Of a DNA stretch of 62,754 nt, positions 35,109-44,468 are shown piece after piece. Source of the DNA: Acidimicrobiia bacterium. GTDB lineage: Bacteria; Actinomycetota; Acidimicrobiia; Acidimicrobiales; Aldehydirespiratoraceae. The stretch spans positions 1-62,754 of the forward strand of contig JAJEJB010000007.1 in assembly GCA_022828135.1 (NCBI GenBank), read 5' to 3'. Each line of letters begins with the position of its first letter. Within the stretch, counting starts at the first letter, position 1. A program made the position numbers and the translations under genes. Below the pieces are notes generated by a model, which was not told the origin of the DNA, searched no databases, and worked only from the letters and a program-made list of their open reading frames with translations.

Positions 35109-36018
35109 CGATCGCGCCGGCCTGGCTGCCGAGCTGCGCCGGGACCACCTGGACCTTCCGCCGGTGGTCGCCGCCGAGCACCAGGCGATGCGTCCAGGCC
35201 TCGATGCCCCGCACCAGCGGCTCACCGATGTCGATCAGCCCCCCTGCGATGACCACCACCTCCGGGTCGAGCACATGCACGAGGTTGGCCACGCCGACCG
35301 CCGCCCAGCGGCAGAACTCGTCGAGAACGACCAGGGCGTCGGGGTCTCCCTTGGCGACCAGGGCGTGGACATGCTCGCCCCTTATGGCGCTCACCGAGCC
35401 GGCCTCGGAGACGGCGCTGTCGAGGTCGCCTCTCGCGGCGGCCTGGCGGGCCAGGCGACCGAGGCCCGTGCCCGACGCGTAGTACTCCCATGGGCCGCTG
35501 GCGCCTGTGACGTGCTCGGGGCCCGACATTTCAACGGTCATGTGACCCGACTCGCCCGCGAAGCCGTTCCAGCCCCGGTACAGCCTCCCGTCGAACACGA
35601 AACCCGTCCCGAGCCCGGTGCCCAGCGCAACCAGGGCCACATGCCTGCTGCCGCGGCCCGCGCCGTGGAGCGACTCAGCCCAGGCCGCAGCAGTGGCCTC
35701 ATTCTCGACCACCACGGGCCGGCGCCACTCCGAGCGCAGGCGGCGACGGAGGTCGAGATCCAGCACGCCGTCGATGTTGGGCGAGTACCTGAGCACCCCG
35801 TTGGCGTCGACCAGCCCGGCGATCCCCACTCCGACGGCCGAGAACGGGCCGCCGCACTCGTACTCGAGGGCGGCGACCATCCGGATGATCGTGTCGACCA
35901 GCGCGTCGCTGTCGGCTGTGGTCGCGTCGCGCCGCACCGCGACGGGCGTCGTGAGGTCGTCGGGGTGAACGGCCACCCCTAGCACCTTGGTGCCGCCGAT
36001 GTCTAGGCCGCAGAACAT
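35077..36018 (-). CDS. ROK-family sugar kinase (glucokinase-like)
   Basis: The 313-residue protein begins CGLDIGGTKVLGVAV, the ATP-binding phosphate-1 motif, and has the ROK substrate motif ENEATAAAWAE, ALGTGLGTGFVFDGRLYRG and GFAGESGHM. The cysteine-rich zinc motif of classic ROK glucokinases is not present (the region reads GPWEYYASGTGL). Being next to phosphofructokinase supports a glucokinase role in glycolysis, but substrate specificity is inferred. Confidence 0.85.
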   Translation of the reverse strand: MFCGLDIGGTKVLGVAVHPDDLTTPVAVRRDATTADSDALVDTIIRMVAALEYECGGPFSAVGVGIAGLVDANGVLRYSPNIDGVLDLDLRRRLRSEWRRPVVVENEATAAAWAESLHGAGRGSRHVALVALGTGLGTGFVFDGRLYRGWNGFAGESGHMTVEMSGPEHVTGASGPWEYYASGTGLGRLARQAAARGDLDSAVSEAGSVSAIRGEHVHALVAKGDPDALVVLDEFCRWAAVGVANLVHVLDPEVVVIAGGLIDIGEPLVRGIEAWTHRLVLGGDHRRKVQVVPAQLGSQAGAIGAALLASEAA

Positions 36019-36037
36019 GCCGGTTCGGGAGTCGGTC

Positions 36038-36508
36038 TCAGGATCCGGCGCCGGCTTCCACGTGAGCCTTCAACTCGTCGAGCGCCGTATGCATGATGCG
36101 CGACTCGGCCCGCCGCTTGACGAAGCCCGGCAGAGGGACGGCGAGCTCGACGGCCAGCTGATAGGACACCTCGGTGGTGTCGGACTCGCCGGGGACCGCG
36201 ACGAAGGTGTACTCGCCGTCGAGTCGGGTGGTGGCGTCGCCCCGCTGGAGCCGCCAGGCCAGGCGCAGCGGGTCCGATCCGTAGAAGTATCTGAGCGTGT
36301 AGGTCGTGGAGCGGCCCATGGCGGTGACCCGGTACTCCACATCGACGGCGCGGCCGTCCCGATCCCGGCTGAGGATGCGGGCCTTCTTGATGTCGCGGGC
36401 CCATGCGGGATACTGCTCGAAGTCGACCGCCACGTCGAAGCACCGCTCCGGAGAAGCCATGATCGTGGTGCGCTGGGTTGCCTGATCGACCACGTTGGGC
36501 ACCGCCAT
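36038..36508 (-). CDS. SRPBCC (polyketide cyclase-like) protein
   Basis: The 156-residue protein has the START/SRPBCC helix-grip fold pattern, with the N-terminal segment IMASPERCFDVAVDFEQYPA and a terminal amphipathic helix. Such actinobacterial proteins probably bind a hydrophobic ligand. It lies 19 bases upstream of the ROK kinase gene on the same strand. No catalytic residue can be assigned. Confidence 0.8.
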   Translation of the reverse strand: MAVPNVVDQATQRTTIMASPERCFDVAVDFEQYPAWARDIKKARILSRDRDGRAVDVEYRVTAMGRSTTYTLRYFYGSDPLRLAWRLQRGDATTRLDGEYTFVAVPGESDTTEVSYQLAVELAVPLPGFVKRRAESRIMHTALDELKAHVEAGAGS

Positions 36509-36589
36509 CTAGAGCCAGCAAGGGACGCGGCCGCAGGTGTGTCGCGCCGTGACTGACACTAACAACGTTGCCAGTGGATGCGGCATGGC

Positions 36590-37726
36590 TCAGCCCGGCG
36601 ACTGCTCGACCATGGCGTCGAGGGCGCGGCCGAGTCGGGCGGCCAGCACGTCGTAGGAGAACTCGGTCTCGGCCCGCCGGCGAGCGGCGTCGCCCATTTC
36701 CTTCCGGCGTCGGGGGTCGTCCAGGAGGGCGCCGATGGCGGCCGCCGCGCTCTCCGGCGTGGCCGGATCGAGCACGATCCCCGTCTCGCCGTCGATCACC
36801 GCTTCATGGGCGCCGCCGCTGCGTCCGGCGACCTGTGGAACGCAGGCTGCAGCCGCCTCCAGGAAAACGATCCCGAAACCCTCCTGCTCCAGGCCCCCCC
36901 AGCGGGTTCGGCACAGCATGGCGAACACATCGGCGCATCCGTACAGAGCGGCCAGATCGTCGTCGCGGAGGCGCCCCAGCAGCTCGACCGGGGCATCGAC
37001 GCGGTCGGCCAGGCGGGCCAGGCGGCGACGGTCGCGGCCCTTCCCGGCGATGACGACCCTCAGGTCCGGGCGGACATCGGCCATCAGGGCAGCTGCCCGC
37101 ACGAGCGTGTCCATTCCCTTGCGGGGCACCAGTCTCGACACGCTCACCACCGTCGGGGCCCCGGGCTGGAGGTTCAGCCGCCCGCGGGCCTCGACCCGTT
37201 CGGCGGCGGAGCTCCGCCGGAACCGATCTACGTCCACGCCGGGAGGGATCACGAACGCCGGCAGCGGCCGGCCCAGGGCTCGTTCGCATTCGCCGGCGGC
37301 GTAACCCCCGGCCGCGATCACCCCCGCCGCCCCGGCCAGTACCGCCCGCAGCAGCCGTCGTGTGCCCGGGAGCCGGCCGGGAATGGCCACCTCGGCGCCG
37401 TGCACGATCACGGCGTAGGGGTGGTCGAGGCGCGGTCCGATCAGTCCGGCCGGAAGGGCGGGATCGATCACGACCAGATCGACGCCGTGGCGATGGGCCA
37501 GGCGTCGCACTCTCCGGGTGAGGTGCGGCCCCGGCAGCAGCCACGGCTCACGGGATCGGGTCACCGCGAAGGGCTGGGCCGCGTCGAATGCGTCCGCGCC
37601 CTCATACGGGGTTGTGTGCACCACGACATCGTCTGCGGGCAGCCGCCGCCACAGCTCCCACAGGTAGTTCTGGATGCCTCCCACCTTGGGCGGGAAGTCA
37701 TTGGTCACGAGCAGGTGACGGGTCAT
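36590..37726 (-). CDS. pimB: GT4 glycosyltransferase, PimB-like mannosyltransferase
   Basis: The 378-residue GT-B enzyme opens with LLVTNDFPPKVGGIQNYLWE, close to the start of mycobacterial PimB. It has IPPGVDVDRFR, SVSRLVPRKGMDTLVRAA and the donor-site motif EGFGIVFLEAAAACVPQVAG. PimB transfers the second mannose to phosphatidylinositol mannoside at the cytoplasmic membrane face. The segment VFAMLCRTRWGGLEQEGFG corresponds to the PimB CRTRGAGMDVEG region. The start overlaps the queG stop by ATGA. Confidence 0.8.
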   Translation of the reverse strand: MTRHLLVTNDFPPKVGGIQNYLWELWRRLPADDVVVHTTPYEGADAFDAAQPFAVTRSREPWLLPGPHLTRRVRRLAHRHGVDLVVIDPALPAGLIGPRLDHPYAVIVHGAEVAIPGRLPGTRRLLRAVLAGAAGVIAAGGYAAGECERALGRPLPAFVIPPGVDVDRFRRSSAAERVEARGRLNLQPGAPTVVSVSRLVPRKGMDTLVRAAALMADVRPDLRVVIAGKGRDRRRLARLADRVDAPVELLGRLRDDDLAALYGCADVFAMLCRTRWGGLEQEGFGIVFLEAAAACVPQVAGRSGGAHEAVIDGETGIVLDPATPESAAAAIGALLDDPRRRKEMGDAARRRAETEFSYDVLAARLGRALDAMVEQSPG

Positions 37727-38838
37727 GATTCAGCTCGAGTAGGCACCGGCCGCTCCAGTTCGGCCCTGACCAGGGGATCGTCGGGATTGCTCAGCGCCTC
37801 CAGGCCGAGACCGAGGCGGCGGGCGCACCACACCGCATGCGCCTGGATGAGCGCGTCGGGGTCGCGCAGCGCTCGGTCGACCGCGGCCTGCACCCGCGGC
37901 TCGGAGGGCTCGCCCACGTTGGCCAGCACGACCAGCGCGTCGCGGCGCAGGTAGCGGGGCTGGCGCCTGGGTATGTACCAGCGCCCGTAGGTCGACAGCA
38001 GCTCGGAGTCCTCCGAATCCAGCAGATCGAGCACCGGCACCCACGTCCGGTGACCCGCCGGTTCCGGGGCGGGGGCTCGCTGGCGGACGCGTACCCGGTT
38101 CGGTGGGCACACCTCGGAGCAGTCGTCGCAGCCGTAGATGCGGTCTCCCAGCGCGACGCGGTAGTCGGGGTCGAAGACGCCGTCGGCCTGCACCAGCCAG
38201 GCCAGGCACCGTCGGGCGTCCACCGTGCCCGGAGCGATGATGGCCCCCGTCGGGCAGCCGTCCAGGCACTGGCGGCAGGACCCGCAGCCGTCGGCGACCG
38301 GTTCCGGGTCGGCGGCCACAAGCGGGGCGTCGGTTACCACTGCTCCGAGCACGGCCAGGCTGCCGGAGCCCGGCATCAGGATGTTGGAGTTCTTGCCCCA
38401 CCAGCCGATGGCGGCTCGATGGGCTGCGGCCCGGTCCACGAGGCCGTTCTCGTCGGCAGACACCACCGCTCTGTGGCCTTCCGCCCTCAGCACGTCTGCG
38501 ACGGCCTCCAGAGCGGCTCTCAGCGGGGTGTAGTAGTCGGCCTGCGCGTAGGCGGCCACCCGGGCATAGGGGCTGCCGTCGTCGGGCCGATCGGGGCTCT
38601 CGGCACTGAATTCGAGGGCGCCGACCACAAGTGCGGCTGCCCCCGGCACCAGGCGCGCCGGATCGGTGGAACGCTGCGGGTTGCGGTAGGTGAACTGCAT
38701 CCCGCCGTGCAGCCCGGCCTGCTTACGTTCCTGTAGGGCATCGGCGGTACCGGTGAAGGGCTCGGCCCGGCAGAAGCCGACCGCGCACAGACCGGCCCGC
38801 CGTCCGACTGCCGCCAGCGTGGAGGTATCGACGCTCAT
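37723..38838 (-). CDS. queG: Epoxyqueuosine reductase QueG
   Basis: QueG reduces epoxyqueuosine in tRNA to queuosine using cobalamin and two [4Fe-4S] clusters. The 371-residue protein has the DUF1730 N-terminal domain (YPNPQ-like FTYRNPQRSTDPARLV), GWWGKNSNILMPGSGS, the cluster ligands CGSCRQCLDGCPTGAI and CDDCSEVCPPN, and a C-terminal HEAT-like segment. The ATG overlaps the trpD stop. Other queuosine genes are not in the window. Confidence 0.92.
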   Translation of the reverse strand: MSVDTSTLAAVGRRAGLCAVGFCRAEPFTGTADALQERKQAGLHGGMQFTYRNPQRSTDPARLVPGAAALVVGALEFSAESPDRPDDGSPYARVAAYAQADYYTPLRAALEAVADVLRAEGHRAVVSADENGLVDRAAAHRAAIGWWGKNSNILMPGSGSLAVLGAVVTDAPLVAADPEPVADGCGSCRQCLDGCPTGAIIAPGTVDARRCLAWLVQADGVFDPDYRVALGDRIYGCDDCSEVCPPNRVRVRQRAPAPEPAGHRTWVPVLDLLDSEDSELLSTYGRWYIPRRQPRYLRRDALVVLANVGEPSEPRVQAAVDRALRDPDALIQAHAVWCARRLGLGLEALSNPDDPLVRAELERPVPTRAES

Positions 38839-39875
38839 TCTGCGGGGAGCGTGGTCACCTCGTCGAACTTCTTGGCGGCCCTGCCGTCGTCGATGGCCGC
38901 GGCGGCTGCCTCGACGCCGGCCGCTAGGTCGTCCGCCACTCCCGCCACCACCAGACCTGCGGCTGCGTTGAGCACCACCATGTCGCGTTTGGGTCCGGGC
39001 TCACCGGCCAGGATGCTGGCCAGGATCTGCGCGTTGGCGTATGGATCACCGCCGTGCAGTTCTTCGGGCCTTGCCGGGGCCAGCCCCACGTCGGTCGCCT
39101 CGATGCGGTACTCGGTCACCCTTCCTTCGTTCAGATCGACCACCAGATTCGGCCCGGTGGTGGTGAACTCGTCGAATCGGTCGTCGCCGTGCACCACCAG
39201 CGACCGCACGGAACCGGTGGCCTGCAGCACGGCGGCCATGTCGGGGGCCAGCGACCGGTCGAGCACCCCCAAGACCTGGCGCTGCACGTGGCCCGGATGG
39301 CACAGGGGCCCCAGCAGGTTGAAGATCGTCGATATGCCGACCTGCGACCGAACGCCGGCCACATGGCGCATGGCCGGATGGAAGGTCTTGGCGAAGGCGA
39401 ATCCGAGCCCCACTGAGCGCACCATCTGCTCGACTTCGTGCGGCGCGGCGCCTATCGGCACGCCGATGGCACCGAGCAGGTCGAAGGCACCCGAGGTGGA
39501 CGAGGCCTTGACGCTGCCGTGCTTGCAGACGGTGGCGCCCGCACCGGCGGCGACGAAGCAGGCCATGGTCGAGACATTCAGCGCGTGGGCCTTGCGGCCG
39601 GCTGTGCCGCCGGTGCCCACGATGTCGATGGCGCTGCTGGGGATGTCCAGGGGCGTGGCTGCGTCGCGCATGGCTCCCACCAGGCCCAGGAGTTCTCCGA
39701 CGGCGGGTCCCTTGAGCCGCAGGGCCACGATGAAGGCGGCTACCTGGGCGTCGGTCGCCTCGCCCGCGAGTATCGCCCCGAGCGCGGCGCGGGCCTCGCC
39801 GGTTCCGATGTCTCGGCCTGCGGCGAGAGTGCCGAGTATCCCGGGCCAGCCGCCGTAGTCGTCGAGAGTGGTCAT
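38835..39875 (-). CDS. trpD: Anthranilate phosphoribosyltransferase TrpD
   Basis: TrpD couples anthranilate to PRPP in tryptophan biosynthesis. The 346-residue protein shows the PRPP-binding motif DIVGTGGTAGRKAHALNVST, the glycine-rich KHGSVKASSTSGAFDLL (most relatives have KHGNRxxSSxxGSAD), and the motif FNLLGPLCHPG. The gene heads a three-gene minus-strand run with queG and pimB, and is divergent from the RNase P RNA gene. No other trp genes adjoin it apart from a distant TrpB-like gene at 49025. Confidence 0.92.
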   Translation of the reverse strand: MTTLDDYGGWPGILGTLAAGRDIGTGEARAALGAILAGEATDAQVAAFIVALRLKGPAVGELLGLVGAMRDAATPLDIPSSAIDIVGTGGTAGRKAHALNVSTMACFVAAGAGATVCKHGSVKASSTSGAFDLLGAIGVPIGAAPHEVEQMVRSVGLGFAFAKTFHPAMRHVAGVRSQVGISTIFNLLGPLCHPGHVQRQVLGVLDRSLAPDMAAVLQATGSVRSLVVHGDDRFDEFTTTGPNLVVDLNEGRVTEYRIEATDVGLAPARPEELHGGDPYANAQILASILAGEPGPKRDMVVLNAAAGLVVAGVADDLAAGVEAAAAAIDDGRAAKKFDEVTTLPAE

Positions 39876-39935
39876 GGTTTCCCTCCGGGTCGCGCGGGCA
39901 CTTCGGATCCGGGCGCGTCCAGGCTTCAGGCTAAC

Positions 39936-39941
39936 TAGCCT
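39936..39941 (+). promoter_or_regulatory. -10 box of rnpB
   Basis: TAGCCT ends 6 bases before the first base of the P1 helix (39948), the expected distance to a transcription start. No clear -35 is seen. Confidence 0.5.
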
Positions 39942-39947
39942 TGCTGC

Positions 39948-40302
<355 letters not shown>

Positions 40303-40316
40303 ACCGGCTCGACTAC

Positions 40317-40802
40317 CTATGCGCGGGTGAGGCGGCCGGTGGTGAGGAATGCTTGACGGCGCTCGGGATCTGACAGGCCGAAGCCGCGGGCGGTCCAGAT
40401 CAGGGCGGCGATCCCGGCGAGCTCGAACGCGATCATGATGGCCAGGGGTCGGTCGTACTCCGGGGGGACTCCCTGGCCCACTCCCCCGCTGCCGCCGACC
40501 GGCCACCAGAACAGGGCGGTGCGCGACCAGGATCCGCTGGCCACCAGGAACACCAGGGTCCCGATGGGCAGCCCGATCCAGCGCCGGCGCCGCAGCCGTC
40601 GCCCTCTGCCGGCAGTGAGGGCCATTACCGCCACGAGAAGCACCGCGCTGCCGGCCAGGGTGTGCAGCACCCAGGGTGACCCGCTGACGTTCTCAGCCAG
40701 AGGCAGCACCGCGCCCAGCGCTACAACCCGGTAGTCGACGCCGCTGCTGCCGAACACCAGCGCCACGGCAACCACGCCGCACGCTGCGAACCAACAGAAC
40801 AT
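40317..40802 (-). CDS. Small integral membrane protein, unknown function
   Basis: The 161-residue product has four hydrophobic segments (about residues 5-18, 45-62, 75-90 and 122-138), with an arginine-rich loop (GRGRRLRRRR) between two of them. There is no recognised family or motif. It follows the zinc-ribbon gene by 48 bases on the same strand and converges with rnpB. Confidence 0.6.
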   Translation of the reverse strand: MFCWFAACGVVAVALVFGSSGVDYRVVALGAVLPLAENVSGSPWVLHTLAGSAVLLVAVMALTAGRGRRLRRRRWIGLPIGTLVFLVASGSWSRTALFWWPVGGSGGVGQGVPPEYDRPLAIMIAFELAGIAALIWTARGFGLSDPERRQAFLTTGRLTRA

Positions 40803-40850
40803 GCCCGTCAGGACCGGTGCCGGCCGTTCCGGCAGGACCAGCCGCTCACC

Positions 40851-41621
40851 TCAGCGCAGGACCAGCCGGCCGCACTCGGCGCAGTCCAGCACCTCCCCGT
40901 CGGCGCAGCGCTTGATGCGGGCCACCTCGACCGCGGGCATCTGATGGGGGCAGCCGCAACCTGAGGACGGATCAAAGGGCACGGCCGTGCTCGGCCCGAA
41001 CGTCTGGCGCAGCTGCTCGTACTTGGCCACTGTGGGAGCCTCGGCGCCCGCTGCGATCTCGGTTCTGGTGGCCGAGAGCGACGCCAGTTGCCCGTCGATG
41101 TCCGCTTCCGCCGCGGCCAACTCGGCTTCCAGCACCGTCGCCCTCTCGTCGCTGGCAGCGCGCTGTGCCTCCAGAGCCTCTGCTTTCTCGCTCAACTCTT
41201 CCGCTTCCATCAGCGCCTCGATGGCCCGTTCCTCCAAGACGCCCTGCCGGGAACGCAGCCCGGCGATCTCGTCCTGAAGCGCCTGGAGGTCCCGGATGGC
41301 GGTGATCTCGCCGGAATACAGACGGTTGTCGTCCACGTCGGCCTTGGCCTGGATGATCGCAGCCTCGTCTTCCAGGCGCTTCTGGCGGGTCAGCACCTCT
41401 ATGCGCTGCAAGCCCAGCGTGTCGAGCTGCTGCTGCAGTTCGACCCGCTCGGACCGGGCCGCGACCAGGCGCCCGCGCACTTCGAGGGTCGCCCGCCGGT
41501 GCTGGAGTTGCTCCGTCTCGGTGTCGATCTCCTGGACTTGCAGCAGCGGATGAACGCTCCCGGTGGATTCGTCGTTGTCGTCGTCAGGAGTATCGTCATC
41601 GAGCGAGGGGGCTTCGGGCAC
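40851..41621 (-). CDS. C4-type zinc-ribbon coiled-coil protein
   Basis: The 256-residue protein has an acidic N terminus, a long coiled coil (about residues 30-190, with heptads rich in L, E, A and R) and a C-terminal zinc ribbon (GCGCPHQMP and CADGEVLDCAECGRLV). This is the architecture of the widespread family sometimes called DUF164 or CT398-like. The start is a GTG. Its function is uncertain; members have been linked to assembly or nucleic-acid roles. Confidence 0.8.
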   Translation of the reverse strand: MPEAPSLDDDTPDDDNDESTGSVHPLLQVQEIDTETEQLQHRRATLEVRGRLVAARSERVELQQQLDTLGLQRIEVLTRQKRLEDEAAIIQAKADVDDNRLYSGEITAIRDLQALQDEIAGLRSRQGVLEERAIEALMEAEELSEKAEALEAQRAASDERATVLEAELAAAEADIDGQLASLSATRTEIAAGAEAPTVAKYEQLRQTFGPSTAVPFDPSSGCGCPHQMPAVEVARIKRCADGEVLDCAECGRLVLR

Positions 41622-41693
41622 GGCGAGACACTAACGGCTCAGAGTTTGCGCTACTAGAGGCCGAGCGAATCGGTGTGGGACTATTCCGGTGTG

Positions 41694-42698
41694 ATGTCGG
41701 TAGGAATCGTCGGCGCGGGCCGGGCCGCCACGCTGCACGCCGAGGCGGTCCGAGCCGTCAGCGGTGTGCGCCTGGCCGGCGTGGCGGCCCGGTCGACCTC
41801 CTCGCGTGGAGCGGCTGCTCTCGCCGGAGCACTGGAATGTCCAGTTCTGACGGCTCAGGAGCTGGCCAAGGCCTGCGACGCGGCTGTGATCGCCACTCCC
41901 CCGGCTGCCCGGGCCGAGGCTCTGGCCGAGCTGGCCTCGTCCCGCCGGCTGCGGGCTGTGCTGGTCGAGTCGCCCGCCGCGACGTCCATCGACGGCATCG
42001 CCGAACTCGGCGCCGCGTTCGAGGGCAGGCCGGCCATGGCCGCGGTGAATCTGCTGCACGCGCCGGCCGTGCGCCGAATGCTCGACGCGGTGGCGGCTAT
42101 GGACCCCCACCATCTGGAGTTGCGGCTGGCCGTACCCGACCCGGCCCGGGGCCCCGATGCGGGCCGGGCTTTCGGGGGCGGCGTGACCGTCGATCCGGCG
42201 GCCGGCTTCTGGCCTGTGCTGATAGCTGCAATGGGCGCGGCGGTAGAGTCTGTCGCCGCGCCGCGGTACGAGGTCGTCGACGGCTTGGACCGCGCCGCCT
42301 CGGTGCTGCTGGAGGCCGCCAACGGACGCCGGGCCCGAGCCGAACTCAGCTGGGGCGCCCCTGTGGCCGCGGCCTCCCTCGAGGCCGCTGACTCGGCCCA
42401 TGTCGCGAGGGTCGACATATGGCCGGTGCCGGCAGCAGAGATCGACGGCTCGCCGGCCGGTCCGACGCCGGACTCCGGCCACCCTCTGGCCGCCCTCGGC
42501 TACGTGGCCCAGATCGAGCGGCTCGTACGCGCTGCCAATGGTGAGGCGCAGCCCTGGCCCGATCTGGCCGTCGCCTCATCAGCTCTGACGATCCCGGCCG
42601 CGGCCGCACTGTCGGCTCAGCGGGACGGCGTCGGAGTCGGCGTCGACGTGTCCGCCGTGCCTCGCGACCTCTCACCGTTCGAGATCCTGAACAGTTGA
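41694..42698 (+). CDS. Gfo/Idh/MocA-like oxidoreductase
   Basis: The 334-residue protein begins MSVGIVGAGRAATLHAEAV, the NAD(P)-binding GxGxxA pattern, and continues with CDAAVIATPPAARAEAL typical of the family. The EKP motif that usually follows is replaced by VESPAAT, so catalysis is doubtful. The ATG at 41694 is preferred because the Rossmann strand starts at once; a GTG at 41673 is possible. AGAGGCCGAGCG lies 30 bases upstream. Confidence 0.7.
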   Translation: MSVGIVGAGRAATLHAEAVRAVSGVRLAGVAARSTSSRGAAALAGALECPVLTAQELAKACDAAVIATPPAARAEALAELASSRRLRAVLVESPAATSIDGIAELGAAFEGRPAMAAVNLLHAPAVRRMLDAVAAMDPHHLELRLAVPDPARGPDAGRAFGGGVTVDPAAGFWPVLIAAMGAAVESVAAPRYEVVDGLDRAASVLLEAANGRRARAELSWGAPVAAASLEAADSAHVARVDIWPVPAAEIDGSPAGPTPDSGHPLAALGYVAQIERLVRAANGEAQPWPDLAVASSALTIPAAAALSAQRDGVGVGVDVSAVPRDLSPFEILNS

Positions 42699-42704
42699 GA
42701 GCGT

Positions 42705-43394
42705 TCAGTCTTCGGTGTCGGGCAGTCGGGATGTTCCTGCGGACCGCCGCACGGCCAGACGATCGATCCCCGCGTCCATTCCGGGGAGTTGGGTCTGCAC
42801 GCCGGCCACGCCTCGCCACACCGTGAACCGCTCCATCACGATTTGCTCCACCTCCTGCCATGTGCGGGCCCTGGGATCGGCCTCGTCGCGGTTGTAGGGC
42901 TGGTCGAACACGATCACGTCGTTGCCGCTGGCCCTGAGCGCGGCGATGTTGTGGGGAGCGTCGTCCACGTAGCAGTCGGCCTCCACCTCCGGTTTGTTGC
43001 CCAGGAAGCAGATGTCGCGATACGGGATGCGCTCCGCGTCCAGCCACTGCACCGTGTCGGCCACCGCTTCGGCATGGCCCCAGTTGACGTAGAGGCGATG
43101 GGTGATCACCCGGATCCACACGCCTGCGTCCGACAGCCGCCACAGCGCCTCGGCCGCACCGTCGATGGCGGGCAGCTTGGCCAGCATCCGGTGCTCGGTC
43201 ACGGCCGAGCCGTGGTATCGCTCGAAGTCGCTCGGGCTCAGATCCCACTCGCGGAAGTCGTAGGACCGCTCCTCGGGCAGGGAGGCAGGGTCCACGCCCC
43301 TCAGTCCGGCAATGAACTGCGCGAATCCCGCCGTGTAGTCGGCGACGACTCCGTCGAGGTCAACGCCGAAGACGAACTGAGACGTCTCGCTCAG
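42705..43394 (-). CDS. HAD-superfamily 5'-nucleotidase-like protein, non-standard start
   Basis: The 229-residue product resembles 5'(3')-deoxyribonucleotidases: HAD motif I FGVDLDGVVADYTAGF, motif II region IRVITHRLY, and motif III/IV CYVDDAPHNI. Motif I lies upstream of the first ATG, GTG or TTG in the frame (GTG at 43295). Between it and the preceding in-frame TAA (43437-43439) the only plausible initiator is CTG at 43394. Either CTG is used or the 5' end carries an error. The gene follows the DyP peroxidase gene on the same strand. Confidence 0.7.
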   Translation of the reverse strand: MSETSQFVFGVDLDGVVADYTAGFAQFIAGLRGVDPASLPEERSYDFREWDLSPSDFERYHGSAVTEHRMLAKLPAIDGAAEALWRLSDAGVWIRVITHRLYVNWGHAEAVADTVQWLDAERIPYRDICFLGNKPEVEADCYVDDAPHNIAALRASGNDVIVFDQPYNRDEADPRARTWQEVEQIVMERFTVWRGVAGVQTQLPGMDAGIDRLAVRRSAGTSRLPDTED

Positions 43395-43436
43395 CGTGTT
43401 GTTCTCGGCCCGACCGCCGTCTACCCGCCAGGCCTC

Positions 43437-44351
43437 TTAGCCCAGCGCGGCGTCGAGCGCCTCCACTGACGGTGCGAAGTAGAACGAGCCCGATGCCGGC
43501 GTCGAGTAGTCGGTGATGAAGTCGGGCTCCTGGCCGTTGATGCCGTACATCGCCTCCATCCGCTCGCGCAGCGGGGCCTGTGTCTTGCAGAAGCCCATGA
43601 AGTACAGGCCGACGGTACCGTCGTGGAAGGCGTAGGGAGTGGAGCGCCGCACCATCTCGCCGCGCTTGGGAGTGGACTCGTCGGCGGTCGCGCCCTCGCG
43701 CAGCTCGACGTGCGACAGGTGCGACCTCGGCACCTGGACCTCGAGCTTCGTCGAGTCGGCCTTGGTGCGGCCGAACGTGTTCTCCTCCTGCTCCAGCGAC
43801 AGTGTCGACCAGTAGTCCAAGTCGTGGACCCAGCGCTGGGCGATGCAGAAGGCGCCGCCCTCGCCCGGGTCCCCGTCATCGATGACGGCCCGGTCGGGCT
43901 CGTCCTCGGGCTCCGGGTTGCCGGTGCCGTCGATGTGGCCGGTGAGGTCGAGGCTGTTCTTGTAGATGAACGTCGGGGTCTCGCGGGCCACCGCCATGTG
44001 GCCGGCCACGGCGCGCCGGAACGTGTGCTGGACCTCCCAGCACAGGTCCTTCTCGGCGTGGTGGACCCAGATGAGCAACTCCTCCTGAGTCCCCTTGGCC
44101 ACCCGGGTTCCGTCGGGGGACGCGTAGCCGGGATAGGGCTGGAAGTCGTCGCCGGTCTCGATGCCCAGATCGGCAGCCAGGGTCGGGCCCAGCAGGACGC
44201 CGAGATTCACGCCCTGGGCCTCGGCATCGGCCCGGCAGTCGCTCAGCGCCCGACGGATGACGCCGAGGTCTGCGCCGTCGACGCGGCTCATGTGCGTGTA
44301 CCACTGGTACTTCTGCAAATCGGTGAGAATCGCCGCCTGCGGTGTTGCCAT
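43437..44351 (-). CDS. DyP-type heme peroxidase
   Basis: The 304-residue dye-decolourising peroxidase shows the distal motif GHIDGTGNPE (GxxDG), the proximal heme-ligand histidine in QRWVHDLDYW, and the conserved arginine segment MVRRSTPYAFHDGTVG. The ATG is preceded by GAGAGGAC at good spacing. No Tat or Sec signal peptide is seen, so a cytoplasmic location is inferred; encapsulin cargo is possible, but no encapsulin gene is in the window. Confidence 0.88.
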   Translation of the reverse strand: MATPQAAILTDLQKYQWYTHMSRVDGADLGVIRRALSDCRADAEAQGVNLGVLLGPTLAADLGIETGDDFQPYPGYASPDGTRVAKGTQEELLIWVHHAEKDLCWEVQHTFRRAVAGHMAVARETPTFIYKNSLDLTGHIDGTGNPEPEDEPDRAVIDDGDPGEGGAFCIAQRWVHDLDYWSTLSLEQEENTFGRTKADSTKLEVQVPRSHLSHVELREGATADESTPKRGEMVRRSTPYAFHDGTVGLYFMGFCKTQAPLRERMEAMYGINGQEPDFITDYSTPASGSFYFAPSVEALDAALG

Positions 44352-44468
44352 CGCTAGTCCTCTCAAGTGGTTGGGGGCCGGCCGGCGGCCGGCGTTGACA
44401 TCGGCGCTAGAACCCTAGACGAACGGCGCGGCAACGGTGCACGCTGGGGCGCCGGATTATTGCCGGGG

